From: Alkalimonas sp.
GTDB taxonomy: Bacteria > Pseudomonadota > Gammaproteobacteria > Enterobacterales > Alteromonadaceae
DNA length: 57,628 nucleotides
Assembly: GCF_020831925.1 (NCBI RefSeq)
Contig: NZ_JAFIFQ010000021.1
Span: 1 to 57,628 of the forward strand
Direction: 5' to 3'
Both the position numbers and the translations under genes were made by a program. A model generated the notes under the pieces. It ran no database searches. It was not told the DNA's origin and saw only the letters and a program-made list of their open reading frames with translations. This document shows, one piece after another, positions 7,506 to 16,311 of this stretch; the stretch's first letter is position 1; each line of letters begins with the position of its first letter.

Positions 7506-8063
7506 ATGTCTATTCGAGTCGCTTCACTGGTTTCAATTGCAGTATTGAGCATGGCAAGCAGCCAGGTACTGGCTGCTGTGGTCAATAACAACATCACCGA
7601 GGCCGAGGTCGAGCAAGCCCAGCAGGCCTGGGGCAAAGCGCTGATCGCCATCAGCTCAGCATACAGCAGTGGTGGTCGTGAGCAGGCGGAACAAAAAGCC
7701 CGCCAGGTACTGGATGCCGCCTATGGCTATGGCCAGGGTGCTGTCTTGTTTAAACCGACGCTGGCCAGTGGTGAGCAAACGTTCCGGACTGAGTACGATG
7801 GCGCTCTGGCTTATTTTGTAGGTGGCAACCCGGCTTTCCCAGACGACAGTGGGTTTGCCCTAAAAGGCTGGCAAGGGTATGAATTTAGCAATGCCGGTGT
7901 CTACATTAATGGTGACTTAGCACTGACCATGGGGCATGTGATGCTGACCGATGCCACTGGTGCAGTAACCACCGTAGATAAAACCTGGGGCTTTAAAAAG
8001 GATGAGCAGGGCGCTTTGCGCATTGTGTTGCATCATTCTTCACTGCCTTTTAGTGCGAACTAA
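7506..8063 (+). CDS. Secreted protein of unknown function, possible NTF2/SnoaL-like fold
   Basis: The 185-residue product starts at the ATG at 7506, preceded by AAAAAGGAA at a good distance. Residues 1-24 are a signal peptide, so it is exported to the periplasm or beyond. The mature part has an N-terminal helix with a Trp (QAWGKALIAISSAY), then a segment rich in aromatic and Gly residues. The arrangement resembles small NTF2/SnoaL-like proteins that public databases often label phosphoribosyl-AMP cyclohydrolase by mistake; none of the HisI metal-binding Cys residues are present. I cannot assign a reaction. It has its own promoter and terminator and stands alone. Confidence 0.72.
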   Translation: MSIRVASLVSIAVLSMASSQVLAAVVNNNITEAEVEQAQQAWGKALIAISSAYSSGGREQAEQKARQVLDAAYGYGQGAVLFKPTLASGEQTFRTEYDGALAYFVGGNPAFPDDSGFALKGWQGYEFSNAGVYINGDLALTMGHVMLTDATGAVTTVDKTWGFKKDEQGALRIVLHHSSLPFSAN

Positions 8064-8164
8064 TTGGGCGCAATGGCATGGACGCCAGTGCACCATACAC
8101 ATTGTTTACTGAGTAACCTGATACATTTGTTTATTTTGGAAAAGTTGTTCATCCCAACCTTTTT

Positions 8165-8199
8165 AGCTGGCCATCCCTCCTCTGCGGCCAGCTTTTTTT
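8165..8199 (+). terminator. Intrinsic terminator
   Basis: AGCTGGCC (8165-8172) pairs with GGCCAGCT (8186-8193) and runs into seven Ts (8193-8199). It serves the plus-strand secreted protein gene and overlaps by two bases the stop codon of the convergent response regulator gene. Confidence 0.85.
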
Positions 8200-8872
8200 A
8201 TTCTGGTTGTAAGCAATAACCAAGACCACGCCGGGTATGCAGTAATTTGACCGGGTGCGGGTCGTCGATTTTTTTTCTAAGCCTTGCCACATAGACATCG
8301 ACGATGTTGGTTAACGGATCCTCATTCAGTCCCCAGACATTGGTTAGAATGCGTTCACGGCTATAGACTTTGCCGCTATTGCTCATCAGTAATTCCAGAA
8401 TGCCGAGCTCCTTGGCAGTTAATGGCAGCGTTTTTCCTGCGCGTTGTACTTGCATGCTGTCTAAATCCAGCACCAGATCGGCTACCTGTAACTGACGTTG
8501 ATGCTGGCTGCTGATATCGCGCTTTGCCAGGGCTTCAATCCGGGCCAGTAATTCTTCAAAGTGGAAAGGCTTGCCCAGGTAGTCATCGGCGCCGGCCCGA
8601 AGGCCCCGAACCCGCTCATCCACTTCGGAGAGGGCAGATAAAATCAGTATGCGGGCTGGAATATTCTGGCTGCGGATTTGCTGGCACAACGTCAGGCCAT
8701 CCAGTTGGGGCAGCATGCGATCCAGCACAATCACATCCGGTTCAAACTGCCGCACCATCTCCAATGCATGTAAGCCATCCTGCAGCAGCAAGGTCAGATA
8801 GCCCTCGGCTTTTAAACCACGCGATAAAAAGCTGCCGACTTTCTCGTCGTCTTCAATAATCAGTATTTTCAT
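8198..8872 (-). CDS. OmpR/PhoB-family response regulator
   Basis: A 224-residue regulator with a receiver domain (1-~115: acidic residues E7-D8-D9, phospho-acceptor D51, conserved K101) and a winged-helix DNA-binding domain (~128-222) containing the usual VDVYVARLRKKI recognition region. It belongs with the CusR/QseB-like branch, but no target can be named. It is downstream of and overlaps by 20 bp the gene of its partner kinase, so they are translated together. Signal and targets are unknown; the solute-binding protein gene diverging from the kinase is the nearest candidate for a functional link. Confidence 0.92.
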   Translation of the reverse strand: MKILIIEDDEKVGSFLSRGLKAEGYLTLLLQDGLHALEMVRQFEPDVIVLDRMLPQLDGLTLCQQIRSQNIPARILILSALSEVDERVRGLRAGADDYLGKPFHFEELLARIEALAKRDISSQHQRQLQVADLVLDLDSMQVQRAGKTLPLTAKELGILELLMSNSGKVYSRERILTNVWGLNEDPLTNIVDVYVARLRKKIDDPHPVKLLHTRRGLGYCLQPE

Positions 8873-10460
8873 GCTGGGTTCCGCTAAAAAGGGGCAGGCT
8901 AAGGCGTACCTTAGTGCCCTGAGGCTGATTGGCGTGCAGTTCTATGGTGCCATCCTGCGCTTCCATAATGGCTTTGGCAATGCAAAGGCCTATACCCAGG
9001 CCATCGGGGCGGGCGCTGCGGGCTGCGGCACCGCGAAAATGACGCTGAAACAACCGATCTTGCTCTTCTGGGTTTAGGCCAATGCCCTGATCACACAGCT
9101 CCAGCAGCAGCTCATTGTCACTCAATGCCATGGTCAGCTGCAGCTGAGGGTTGCTGGTGGCATACTGCTGTGCATTATCGGTGATAATACGCAGCACACT
9201 GGCAAACTTGTCGGTATCAAGCAGCAGCCAAGCTTCGGCTGGTAACTCCGGCGGCGTGCTCAGCTTTAACTGGAAGCGGCTACTCAGTTGCTGCTGCATG
9301 GTTGTTGTTACCAGCGCGTGAAAGGTGGACAGGCTGATAGGTTGTAAATTGACCTGCAGCAAACGCTCTTCGCCTCTGGCCAACAACAGCAAATCTTCAA
9401 TCCGCCGGCTTAATTGTTGGCTGGCGGCTAAAATACGGCCAAAAGCCTCTTTGTATTCTGCGCTGTCTTTGTCTTTACCGCGCAGACTGATTTCAGCTTC
9501 ACCCTGAATGCTGGTGGCGGGTGTGCGCAGCTCGTGGCTGATATCCGCCAACAATTGTTTTTGCCGGTGTTCGGCCTCATGCAGTTGTGCCAGCGCGTGC
9601 TGCAGCTCGGCGGTGCGGGCCTGCACCCGTTGTTCAGTGGCCAACTGGCTTTGCTTTTCCTGACGGGCAAAATCTTCGATGTAGCCCGACATCAGGTTGA
9701 ACTGACGGGCCAGCTCGGCAAACTCTGTTGGCCCCTGCTCCTGAATGCGATGGGCAAAGTTGCCTTGCTGCAACTGCTTGGTGCCATCCAGCAGCCGCTG
9801 CAGTGGCTGGCTTAAGGCTCTTGATAAATGCCAGCCGATAAAAATAGCAAACAGCAGGCCAAGCAGGCTAATTAGCAGCATGGTGTGCTGCACCTGCTGT
9901 ACTGCAGAGAGCGCATCGGCTTCGGTGCTGCTGGCACGTTGCTTTTGTTCGGCGATGGCCTGCTGCAGCAGCTCGGACAGATCGGTGTCCTGAAACTTAT
10001 CAAACAGGCTAATCAGGGTGCGCCAGCGCTGAAGATCATCCTGGTAGGCGGCAATTTCACGGGTTTTCAGCGCTTGTTCCAGGGTGTGCAGATTGGATTG
10101 CAGTAAAGAGATCACTTTGACTTGCTGCATGATCAGCTGTAAGTCCTGTTCGCTGGTGCTGTAGAGCTGATCGCGAATGGCCAGCTGATCCAGGCTGTGC
10201 AATTGTTGCTGCATCCGGCCAAACAAGGTATCACGAAAGCCGGTATTGGCGTCGTCGGTCAGTAAGTATTCCGCCAGCCAGACTTTTAGGCGCTGTTTAT
10301 CGGCTCGTAGTGAAATAAACTCCGACAGCATCTGATTGGCAATGCGGTTGCGCTTGGTATGAAACTCGGAATTTTGATGGGCCCAAAAACCAATACCAGA
10401 GAGCAGCAGGCTAATGCCTACCAGAATACACAGCGAGACGATCAGTTTGCGAAGATACAT
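8853..10460 (-). CDS. HAMP-containing sensor histidine kinase
   Basis: This 535-residue kinase has a first membrane helix at ~6-26, an all-helical periplasmic sensor region (~30-190, rich in Gln and Leu, four-helix-bundle-like), a second helix at ~193-212, HAMP (~213-268), a coiled linker, H309 in ISHELRTPATS, an N-box (TDNAQQY, 427-433) and G-boxes DQGIGL (457-462) and DGLGIGL (486-492). The gene order is kinase then regulator on the minus strand. The helical sensor suggests binding of a small periplasmic solute or protein. The start at 10460 gives a good membrane anchor; the 145-bp space to the divergent gene at 10606 should hold promoters for both. Confidence 0.92.
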   Translation of the reverse strand: MYLRKLIVSLCILVGISLLLSGIGFWAHQNSEFHTKRNRIANQMLSEFISLRADKQRLKVWLAEYLLTDDANTGFRDTLFGRMQQQLHSLDQLAIRDQLYSTSEQDLQLIMQQVKVISLLQSNLHTLEQALKTREIAAYQDDLQRWRTLISLFDKFQDTDLSELLQQAIAEQKQRASSTEADALSAVQQVQHTMLLISLLGLLFAIFIGWHLSRALSQPLQRLLDGTKQLQQGNFAHRIQEQGPTEFAELARQFNLMSGYIEDFARQEKQSQLATEQRVQARTAELQHALAQLHEAEHRQKQLLADISHELRTPATSIQGEAEISLRGKDKDSAEYKEAFGRILAASQQLSRRIEDLLLLARGEERLLQVNLQPISLSTFHALVTTTMQQQLSSRFQLKLSTPPELPAEAWLLLDTDKFASVLRIITDNAQQYATSNPQLQLTMALSDNELLLELCDQGIGLNPEEQDRLFQRHFRGAAARSARPDGLGIGLCIAKAIMEAQDGTIELHANQPQGTKVRLSLPLFSGTQHENTDY

Positions 10461-10605
10461 CGGTATGGCCCATGCAAAACATTCTCAGGCAGTATATGAG
10501 CTTTCAGGCTTTGGATCATGAATATCGGGTTAATTTTAGCCAGGCTGTTGCAGTAAAGCCGCTATACTTAAGCAATAAAAGTTCAATTCAGTAAAAGGCG
10601 AACAT

Positions 10606-11328
10606 ATGGGGTGGGGCGTGTTTGGGCTGCTCGCTGGTTTGACTCTGCTTTCGGCAAGCTCTTCAGCTTCGATACCATGGACGCTAAACCTTTACACCGA
10701 AGAATACGCGCCCTGGAATTACAGCTCAGAAGGCAAAGTGAGGGGTATCAACACCGAATTACTCCAGTTGGTGTTGGATGATTTGGGGTATGCAGGGCAC
10801 TTTGAAGTGATGCCATGGGGACGGGCACAACGCTTTACCCAAGTTCAGCCAAATACCTGCTTTTTTTCTGCGGTGCGAACGGCCGAACGTGAAGATATGT
10901 ATCAGTGGGTCGGCCCGCTTAGCACTGAGTATGTACAACTGTTTTCGTTGGATCCCGAGCTGCCGAAACTTGCGGATTTTCCTTCGGCCAGACCATTTAG
11001 AATAGGGGGGCAGGCCGAGGATGCTTATACCGATTATGCCGTCAATCTGGGGTTGCGTATTGAACGAGTGACCGAGATCCCCGTTAATTTGTCCATGCTA
11101 CAAATTGGCAGGATTGATCTTTGGTTGGCAGGCTCCATCGGCGGCCCTTATATTGCCGCACAAAATGCGATGCAGCTCTATCCGATAGCAACCAGCGAGC
11201 AAGCCTTTGAGCTTTGGATGGCCTGTCATCCAGACACAGATAAAACAGTGATTCAAAATCTCAATGACAGTCTAAAGCACCTCAAAGCCAACGGGGTGCT
11301 GGAGCAGATTGTCCAACGTTATCGTTAG
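10606..11328 (+). CDS. Periplasmic solute-binding-like protein (SBP_bac_3 type)
   Basis: The 240-residue protein has a signal peptide (~1-22) and the two-lobed pattern of family-3 amino-acid-binding proteins, beginning with LNLYTEEYAPWNY and followed by a GINTELLQLVLDDLGY segment. It is shorter than transport-type binding proteins and no permease or ATPase gene is adjacent. Such orphan proteins are common in Alteromonadales and may act in sensing rather than uptake. The gene has an AAAGGCG ribosome-binding site before the ATG and a TATACT -10-like element at 10563-10568. It diverges from a two-component system whose helical sensor might read its ligand; that link is speculative. Confidence 0.8.
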   Translation: MGWGVFGLLAGLTLLSASSSASIPWTLNLYTEEYAPWNYSSEGKVRGINTELLQLVLDDLGYAGHFEVMPWGRAQRFTQVQPNTCFFSAVRTAEREDMYQWVGPLSTEYVQLFSLDPELPKLADFPSARPFRIGGQAEDAYTDYAVNLGLRIERVTEIPVNLSMLQIGRIDLWLAGSIGGPYIAAQNAMQLYPIATSEQAFELWMACHPDTDKTVIQNLNDSLKHLKANGVLEQIVQRYR

Positions 11329-11335
11329 CTCTGTT

Positions 11336-11947
11336 TTAGAACACCGGATCCAGCGTCAGCAACAGCCTGCTTTCAGGACTGGCCGGTGAGCGGTGGCTGA
11401 TGGCGTAACAGGCGCTGTCCTCCCAACCGCTGCCTTTAAGCAGCGCAACATCGCCGCTTTGCAGTTGCCGGGCTGGCTCGGCAGCTGTGACCGGACCGGC
11501 ATGCCACTCAGTCGCCGGGCCTGTGTAGGTACACACCAAACGACAGACCAGATGATCGGTATGAAACCTGGGGCACATGGGCTGATCCAGTACCCGCAGG
11601 CGTAGGCCAAGCTGCGGGCAATCCATCAGGCAGGCAAACATCTCGGCTATTTGCACCAGATCGGCAATAAACGCGGCTTTGCCTGGCCCATCAGGCAGCT
11701 GCTTACCGGTATCTGCTGCAATAGCGCTGACCGGTAGCATCTGCTGCAGCGGTAATGGCAGATTGTGGAGTAAGAAGTGAGCATAGTCTGTCAGCGGTGC
11801 TGACAAAGTGCGCTGCCAGACCGCCAGGTTCACATCCGGCTGAAAAATCCCGGTCAACCCCTCTGGCTCCGGGCTTAAGCATTGCCGGGCAAAGCGAAGC
11901 GTTTCTGGTTGAGTCTGCTCAGGCCGAAAGGCGGTTAAAGGGGTCAT
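11336..11947 (-). CDS. DUF1826 domain protein, Zur-regulon associated
   Basis: A 203-residue cytoplasmic protein of the DUF1826 family. Its conserved core includes an FHTDH motif and a later Trp-His-Ala-Gly segment, giving it a resemblance to 2-oxoglutarate/iron or cupin-like folds, though no activity has been shown. Members are repeatedly found next to COG0523 GTPases under zinc control. Here the start codon overlaps the GTPase stop by 4 bp (ATGA), so the two are co-expressed from the Zur-like box at 13181. A role in zinc allocation under starvation is inferred from context. Confidence 0.8.
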   Translation of the reverse strand: MTPLTAFRPEQTQPETLRFARQCLSPEPEGLTGIFQPDVNLAVWQRTLSAPLTDYAHFLLHNLPLPLQQMLPVSAIAADTGKQLPDGPGKAAFIADLVQIAEMFACLMDCPQLGLRLRVLDQPMCPRFHTDHLVCRLVCTYTGPATEWHAGPVTAAEPARQLQSGDVALLKGSGWEDSACYAISHRSPASPESRLLLTLDPVF

Positions 11948-13167
11948 GCCATTGCTTCCAGGTCAGTTGGCTGAAACGGATTGTCCAGCAGCAGCCAGCC
12001 TGCTTCACCCAATGCCAGTTCTGCATCGGTCAGCAGGGCGGCATCAAGCTGGGCCAGCATGCTGGTTTTATCCAGTTGCTGGCCGATAAAAACCAGCTCC
12101 TGGCGGCAGTCGCCAAACGGCTGCTCAAACTGGGCCAGAATTGCTGCTCTGGTCTCGTCATCATCAGGCCACTGGTCTTGCGGCACGGCTTGCCAGAATA
12201 AGCCGGCCATCCCATAACGGGCGATACCGCCCGCCTGATGCCATTGCCAGGCATAATCCGGTGAGGCTGCCAGCCAGAAATACCCTTTGGAGCGTAATAA
12301 GCGCCCGGTGGGCCAGTCCTGATGCAAAAAAGCATGAAAACGTGCCGGGTGAAAAGGACGGCGGGCCGTATAACTGAAACTACTGATGCCATACTCTTCG
12401 GTCTCTGGCTGATGCTCGCCCCGCAATTCTTGCAGCCAGCCCGGTGCCTGGGCGGCTTGTTCAAAATCAAACAAAGCGGTATTGATAATGCGTGCAAGCG
12501 GAACCTTGCCATGTTCGGCCAGCACCTGCTGTGCTCTGGGGTTCAGGCTCTTTAAGATGGCTTGCAGGCTGGCCAACTGCTCAGCACTGACCAAATCGGT
12601 TTTGCTAATCACCAGCACATCGCAAAACTCGACTTGTTCAATCAGTAAGTCGGCGACACTGCGCTCGTCCTCTTCGCCCAGGCTCTCCCCGGTACTGTGG
12701 AGATCCTTGGCTTGCTGATAATCCTGCATAAAATTTACCGCATCCACCACCGTCACCATGGTATCCAGCCGGGCAATATCGCCCAGGCGGCTGCCATCTT
12801 CGTGTTCAAAGGTAAAAGTTTCGGCAATGGGCAGTGGCTCGGAAATACCGGTGGACTCGATCACCAGGTACTCAAAGCGGCCTTCCTGCGCCAATTTGCC
12901 AATTTCCAGCAGCAAATCTTCCCGCAGCGTACAGCAAATGCAGCCATTACTCATTTCGACCAGTTTTTCTTCCGCCCGGTTCAGGCTGACTTCTTTATTG
13001 ATCTGGGCAGCATCGATATTGATATCACTCATATCGTTGACGATCACCGCAATGCGCAAACCATCCCGGTTATGCAGAATATGATTGAGCAGGGTGGTTT
13101 TACCGGCGCCCAGAAAACCTGATAGTACCGTAACTGGTAACGGCGTTGATGCCGGGATTGGGGCCAT
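11944..13167 (-). CDS. zigA: COG0523 GTPase, zinc metallochaperone type (ZigA/YciC-like)
   Basis: The 407-residue protein has a Walker A motif GFLGAGKTT (17-25), the COG0523 metal motif GCICC (C76, C78, C79), a Walker-B-like ESTG (104-107), an SKTD guanine-binding motif and a C-terminal CobW_C domain with HPARFHAFL. Family members use GTP to hand metals to client enzymes, and the Zur-controlled subgroup works under zinc limitation. The Zur-like box ends 14 bp upstream of the ATG, overlapping the expected promoter, and the gene leads an operon with DUF1826. A GAGGTAG ribosome-binding site precedes the start. The zinc client is unknown; the subgroup assignment rests on the operator and neighbours. 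Confidence 0.88.
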   Translation of the reverse strand: MAPIPASTPLPVTVLSGFLGAGKTTLLNHILHNRDGLRIAVIVNDMSDINIDAAQINKEVSLNRAEEKLVEMSNGCICCTLREDLLLEIGKLAQEGRFEYLVIESTGISEPLPIAETFTFEHEDGSRLGDIARLDTMVTVVDAVNFMQDYQQAKDLHSTGESLGEEDERSVADLLIEQVEFCDVLVISKTDLVSAEQLASLQAILKSLNPRAQQVLAEHGKVPLARIINTALFDFEQAAQAPGWLQELRGEHQPETEEYGISSFSYTARRPFHPARFHAFLHQDWPTGRLLRSKGYFWLAASPDYAWQWHQAGGIARYGMAGLFWQAVPQDQWPDDDETRAAILAQFEQPFGDCRQELVFIGQQLDKTSMLAQLDAALLTDAELALGEAGWLLLDNPFQPTDLEAMA

Positions 13168-13180
13168 AGCTACCTCGAGA

Positions 13181-13199
13181 AATGTGATGGTATAACATT
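13181..13199. promoter_or_regulatory. Zur-like operator of the COG0523/DUF1826 operon
   Basis: AATGTGATGGTATAACATT is an imperfect palindrome close to the gammaproteobacterial Zur pattern (TGTTATANTATAACA core). Its half AATGTGAT is also found in the palindrome at 17247-17283. It lies 14-32 bp before the GTPase start. Zur binding is inferred. Confidence 0.75.
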
Positions 13200-13266
13200 A
13201 CTATGGTAGCATGCTGGTCTGTGGAGTCCAGTGTGAACATGCGAAGCCAGCAAGTACATGGCTAGC

Positions 13267-13300
13267 GCAGCACAGCGGATGTCACTAGCCGCTGTGCTGC
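13267..13300 (-). terminator. Strong hairpin after the AbgT gene
   Basis: GCAGCACAGCGG (13267-13278) pairs perfectly over 12 bp with CCGCTGTGCTGC (13289-13300), loop 10 nt. It follows the transporter stop codon on the minus strand. No T-run follows, so it may work as a 3'-stabilising hairpin or with Rho rather than as a classic terminator. Confidence 0.5.
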
Positions 13301-13313
13301 TGTATCCAAATAC

Positions 13314-14864
13314 TTAGAAACCGAGCGGAATGCCAAAACTGAAAAAGCCAACCAACAGCGCTATCCAGACCAGCATAAAGGCGATGGAGTAGGGCAGCAT
13401 CATGGCAATCATTTCACCAAAGCTAAGTTCCGGATTGTACTTGCGCATAAAGGCCAGAATGATGCCGGCATAGCTCATCATCGGGGTAATGATATTGGTG
13501 GCTGAATCCGCAACCCGAAAGGCGGCGGCCACTAAATCCGGCGTCATGGCGGGGTTCACCACATAGAGCATCGGAATAAAAATCGGACCCAGCAGCATCC
13601 ATTTCGAGGTGAGGCCACCGACAAAAAGATTAATGATGGCGGTAACCAGCACAAAGCCAATCAACAGCAGCACCGGATAACTTTGCAGCCCAAGCGCAAT
13701 CAGGGCATTGGCACCTAAATAGGTGATGTAAGCTCCCAGGCCACTGTAACTAAGCACGCCTAAAAAGTTGTAGCAAAAGAAGGTCAGCACCAGAATATAA
13801 CCCATGGTATCCATTTGTTTGACCATGGCTTTCACCACATCCATCATGCTGCCAAACTTACCGCTGGCGACACCAAAGGCAATACCTACGGCCGCAAACA
13901 CAAAGGTAATCAGTAAAATCACATTGTTCAGGTAAGGTGTGATTTGCTGGCCAGCGTCATTGGTATAAGGCGCCAGCGGGCCAATCGCCAGCCCAAACAC
14001 GGCCAGTAACGCCAGCAACAGAGCAATACCGGAAGCACGTAAACCACGCTGCTCTTGTGGGGTAACATCAAAGTCTGAGATTTTCAGCTCTTCGGGCACG
14101 GTAAAGGCCTTTTGCTCCAGCCGTGGACCGACAAACTTCAGGGTGACCCAGGCGCCCACTGCAGCCAGTACAAAAGTGGACACCAGAATGAAGTAGTAGT
14201 GCATGGTGGCTGGTGTTAACGCTTCGCCGGCTGCGTTGACGAAGGGGACGCCCTGGGCTTCGGCAAATACCTGGGCATTGACGCCGATAATGACATCGAT
14301 CGGAGTGGCTGGGATCAGGTTGGCACTAAAACCGGCGGATACACCGGCAAAGGCCGCTGCCATGCCGATCAGTGGGTTTTTGCCCAGCCCGGCATACAGC
14401 AAGCCAGCCAGCGGGATCAGGATCAGATAGCCGGCATCGGTGGCGATGGAGCTCATAATTCCGATAAAAACCAGAAACAGCGGCAGCAGTTTGACTGGCA
14501 GGCCCCGGCTGACTTTTTTCAGCACAGCAGCAAAGAGGCCGGAATGCTCGGCAATACCAACCCCCAGCATGACAATCAAAATCACCCCAAGAACGCCACC
14601 ACCAAAGCCCAGCCAGTTGGTCAGCAAGGCATTGTCAAACAACCAGATCACATTTTCCCTGGCCAGCATGTTGTTGATTTCATGCACCACAGGCACGCCG
14701 CCCGCACCATGGGTTTCAAAGGTAAGGCCGCCAATTAGGGCGGTCAGTACCAATGCACCTGCCAGGAAGTAAATGAAAATGATAACCGGATCGGGGATGC
14801 GTCTCCCCACCCGCTCGACAAAGGCAATAAAGCCGGTTTGTGTATCTGATACCGAGTTTGTCAC
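13314..14864 (-). CDS. AbgT-family transporter (p-aminobenzoyl-glutamate type)
   Basis: The preferred start is the GTG at 14864, preceded by GAGG five bases away; it gives 516 residues, normal for the family. A longer frame to a TTG at 14933 would translate a spacer. The N-terminus FVERVGRRIPDPVIIF and the two re-entrant regions (ATDAGYLILIPLAG; SATNIITPMMSYAG) are AbgT hallmarks, with many membrane helices. Characterised members import p-aminobenzoyl-glutamate or export sulphonamides with the proton gradient. The gene lies 85 bp after the dihydroorotase paralogue in the folE2 direction. Placement with folE2 suggests salvage of a folate breakdown product when zinc-dependent folate synthesis is limited; this is inference. 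Confidence 0.85.
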   Translation of the reverse strand: MTNSVSDTQTGFIAFVERVGRRIPDPVIIFIYFLAGALVLTALIGGLTFETHGAGGVPVVHEINNMLARENVIWLFDNALLTNWLGFGGGVLGVILIVMLGVGIAEHSGLFAAVLKKVSRGLPVKLLPLFLVFIGIMSSIATDAGYLILIPLAGLLYAGLGKNPLIGMAAAFAGVSAGFSANLIPATPIDVIIGVNAQVFAEAQGVPFVNAAGEALTPATMHYYFILVSTFVLAAVGAWVTLKFVGPRLEQKAFTVPEELKISDFDVTPQEQRGLRASGIALLLALLAVFGLAIGPLAPYTNDAGQQITPYLNNVILLITFVFAAVGIAFGVASGKFGSMMDVVKAMVKQMDTMGYILVLTFFCYNFLGVLSYSGLGAYITYLGANALIALGLQSYPVLLLIGFVLVTAIINLFVGGLTSKWMLLGPIFIPMLYVVNPAMTPDLVAAAFRVADSATNIITPMMSYAGIILAFMRKYNPELSFGEMIAMMLPYSIAFMLVWIALLVGFFSFGIPLGF

Positions 14865-14949
14865 AGGAGCCTCGTGTTGGAATAATTTGATTAAAAATGA
14901 CCGCAGCCTAAAAGAAAAGCAGGCTGCAGGCAAGTCAGAGCCATGGAGG

Positions 14950-16311
14950 CTAAGTGTTCACCAGTCCATCGGCAAATAAAAATGGCTTGCCAATAGGGCC
15001 GGTCAGGATCTCATCGTGCTGCATCGCCACTTGGCCACCTATTACGGTAGCGATAGGCCAGCCAGTGACTTGTTCGCCATGATAAGGCGTCCAGCCGGCT
15101 TTGCTGGCAATCCAGCTGTTGTCGATTTGCCGCTGTGCCTTTAGATCGACCAGGGTGAAATCGGCATCGTAACCCACGGCCAGCCGGCCTTTACCGGTCA
15201 GGCCAAAAATGCGTGCCGGACTGCTGCTGGTCAGATCTACCAGTCGCTGCAGGCTGAGTCGCCCTTTGGCGACATGGTTCAGCATCACCGGCAGCAGGGT
15301 TTGTACGCCGGTCATGCCGCTTGGCGAGTCCGGGTAGGCCTGGTTTTTTTCTGCCAGTGTATGGGGAGCATGATCGCTGCCAAGGATATCGACCGTGCCA
15401 TCGGCAATGCCCTGCCATAAGCCTTGCTGATGCAGTGCATCGCGTACCGGTGGATTCATCTGCGCCAGGCTGCCCAGGCGCTGGTAACAATCCGGTGCTA
15501 CCAAAGTGAGATGGTGCGGTGTGGTTTCTACCGTGACTCTGTGTTTAAAGGCAGCGAGGTAAGCCATTTCCTCGGCGGTGGAGACATGCAGAATATGCAG
15601 CGGCCTGTCAGTTTGCTCCGCTAAGGCGATTATGCGCCTGGTGGCCAGCAAGGCACTTTTTGCATCGCGCCATAGCGGGTGATTAGCAACGTCGCCTCCT
15701 GTCAGCGTTTTGCGTTGCCGTAATCTGGCCTCATCTTCGGCATGAATCGCCACCCGGCGCCGGCCATCTTGCAAAATCTTCAGCAGCAATTCATCCTGTT
15801 CTGCCAACAAGTCACCAAAAGAGCTGCCCATAAAGACTTTGATGCCGGCGCAGCCGGGCAATTGCTCCAGGGTTGCCAGCTGCCCAAGGTTGGCAGCACT
15901 GCCGCCGATGTAAAAAGCGTAATGGCAGTAACTGTGTTTAGCCGCGATGGTTAGCTTTTCCTGCAAACAACTGGCCGATAAGGTCAGTGGGTTGGTGTTG
16001 GGCATTTCAAAAAAGCCAGTCACACCGCCCAGTACCGCCCCTTTGCTGCCATGGGCGATGTCTTCCTTGTGGGTTAGGCCGGGTTCACGAAAGTGCACCT
16101 GAGTATCAATCACACCAGGCAGCAGATGTAGGCCTTTGGCATCAAGCACTTTGTCGGCCTGCCAGTTGGCAGCTCCGAGTGCGGCGATACGACCGGCAAT
16201 CACTGCCACATCGGCTTGTTGCTCGCCAGCTGGGGTGAGCAGGGTGGCGTCTTTGATCAGTAAATCGGCTTGTTGTAATGCTGTGCGTTGCAAAAATTCA
16301 TTGGGAGTCAT
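14950..16311 (-). CDS. pyrC: Dihydroorotase paralogue (type I fold, Zur-cluster form)
   Basis: A 453-residue amidohydrolase with the dihydroorotase order: DTQVHFREPG (69-78), KVFMGSS, HAEDE, ILHVSTAEEM, GSDHAPH and a C-terminal composite domain. Dihydroorotase closes carbamoyl-aspartate to dihydroorotate in pyrimidine synthesis. The first metal-ligand His of the usual DxHxHxR motif is Gln71, while H73 and R75 are kept. Paralogues of this kind occur in Zur regulons and are thought to replace the zinc-rich housekeeping enzyme. Start and stop overlap folE2 by 4 bp, indicating one operon. Loss of activity cannot be excluded, since inactive dihydroorotase-like proteins exist. A weak hairpin (GCAGCCT/AGGCTGC) lies between it and the AbgT gene. 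Confidence 0.85.
   Translation of the reverse strand: MTPNEFLQRTALQQADLLIKDATLLTPAGEQQADVAVIAGRIAALGAANWQADKVLDAKGLHLLPGVIDTQVHFREPGLTHKEDIAHGSKGAVLGGVTGFFEMPNTNPLTLSASCLQEKLTIAAKHSYCHYAFYIGGSAANLGQLATLEQLPGCAGIKVFMGSSFGDLLAEQDELLLKILQDGRRRVAIHAEDEARLRQRKTLTGGDVANHPLWRDAKSALLATRRIIALAEQTDRPLHILHVSTAEEMAYLAAFKHRVTVETTPHHLTLVAPDCYQRLGSLAQMNPPVRDALHQQGLWQGIADGTVDILGSDHAPHTLAEKNQAYPDSPSGMTGVQTLLPVMLNHVAKGRLSLQRLVDLTSSSPARIFGLTGKGRLAVGYDADFTLVDLKAQRQIDNSWIASKAGWTPYHGEQVTGWPIATVIGGQVAMQHDEILTGPIGKPFLFADGLVNT

Noticed and set aside
14865-14933. Extended N-terminus of the AbgT protein from a TTG at 14933
   Set aside because: The 23 extra residues lack family similarity, while the GTG at 14864 has a well-placed GAGG and gives the standard start.
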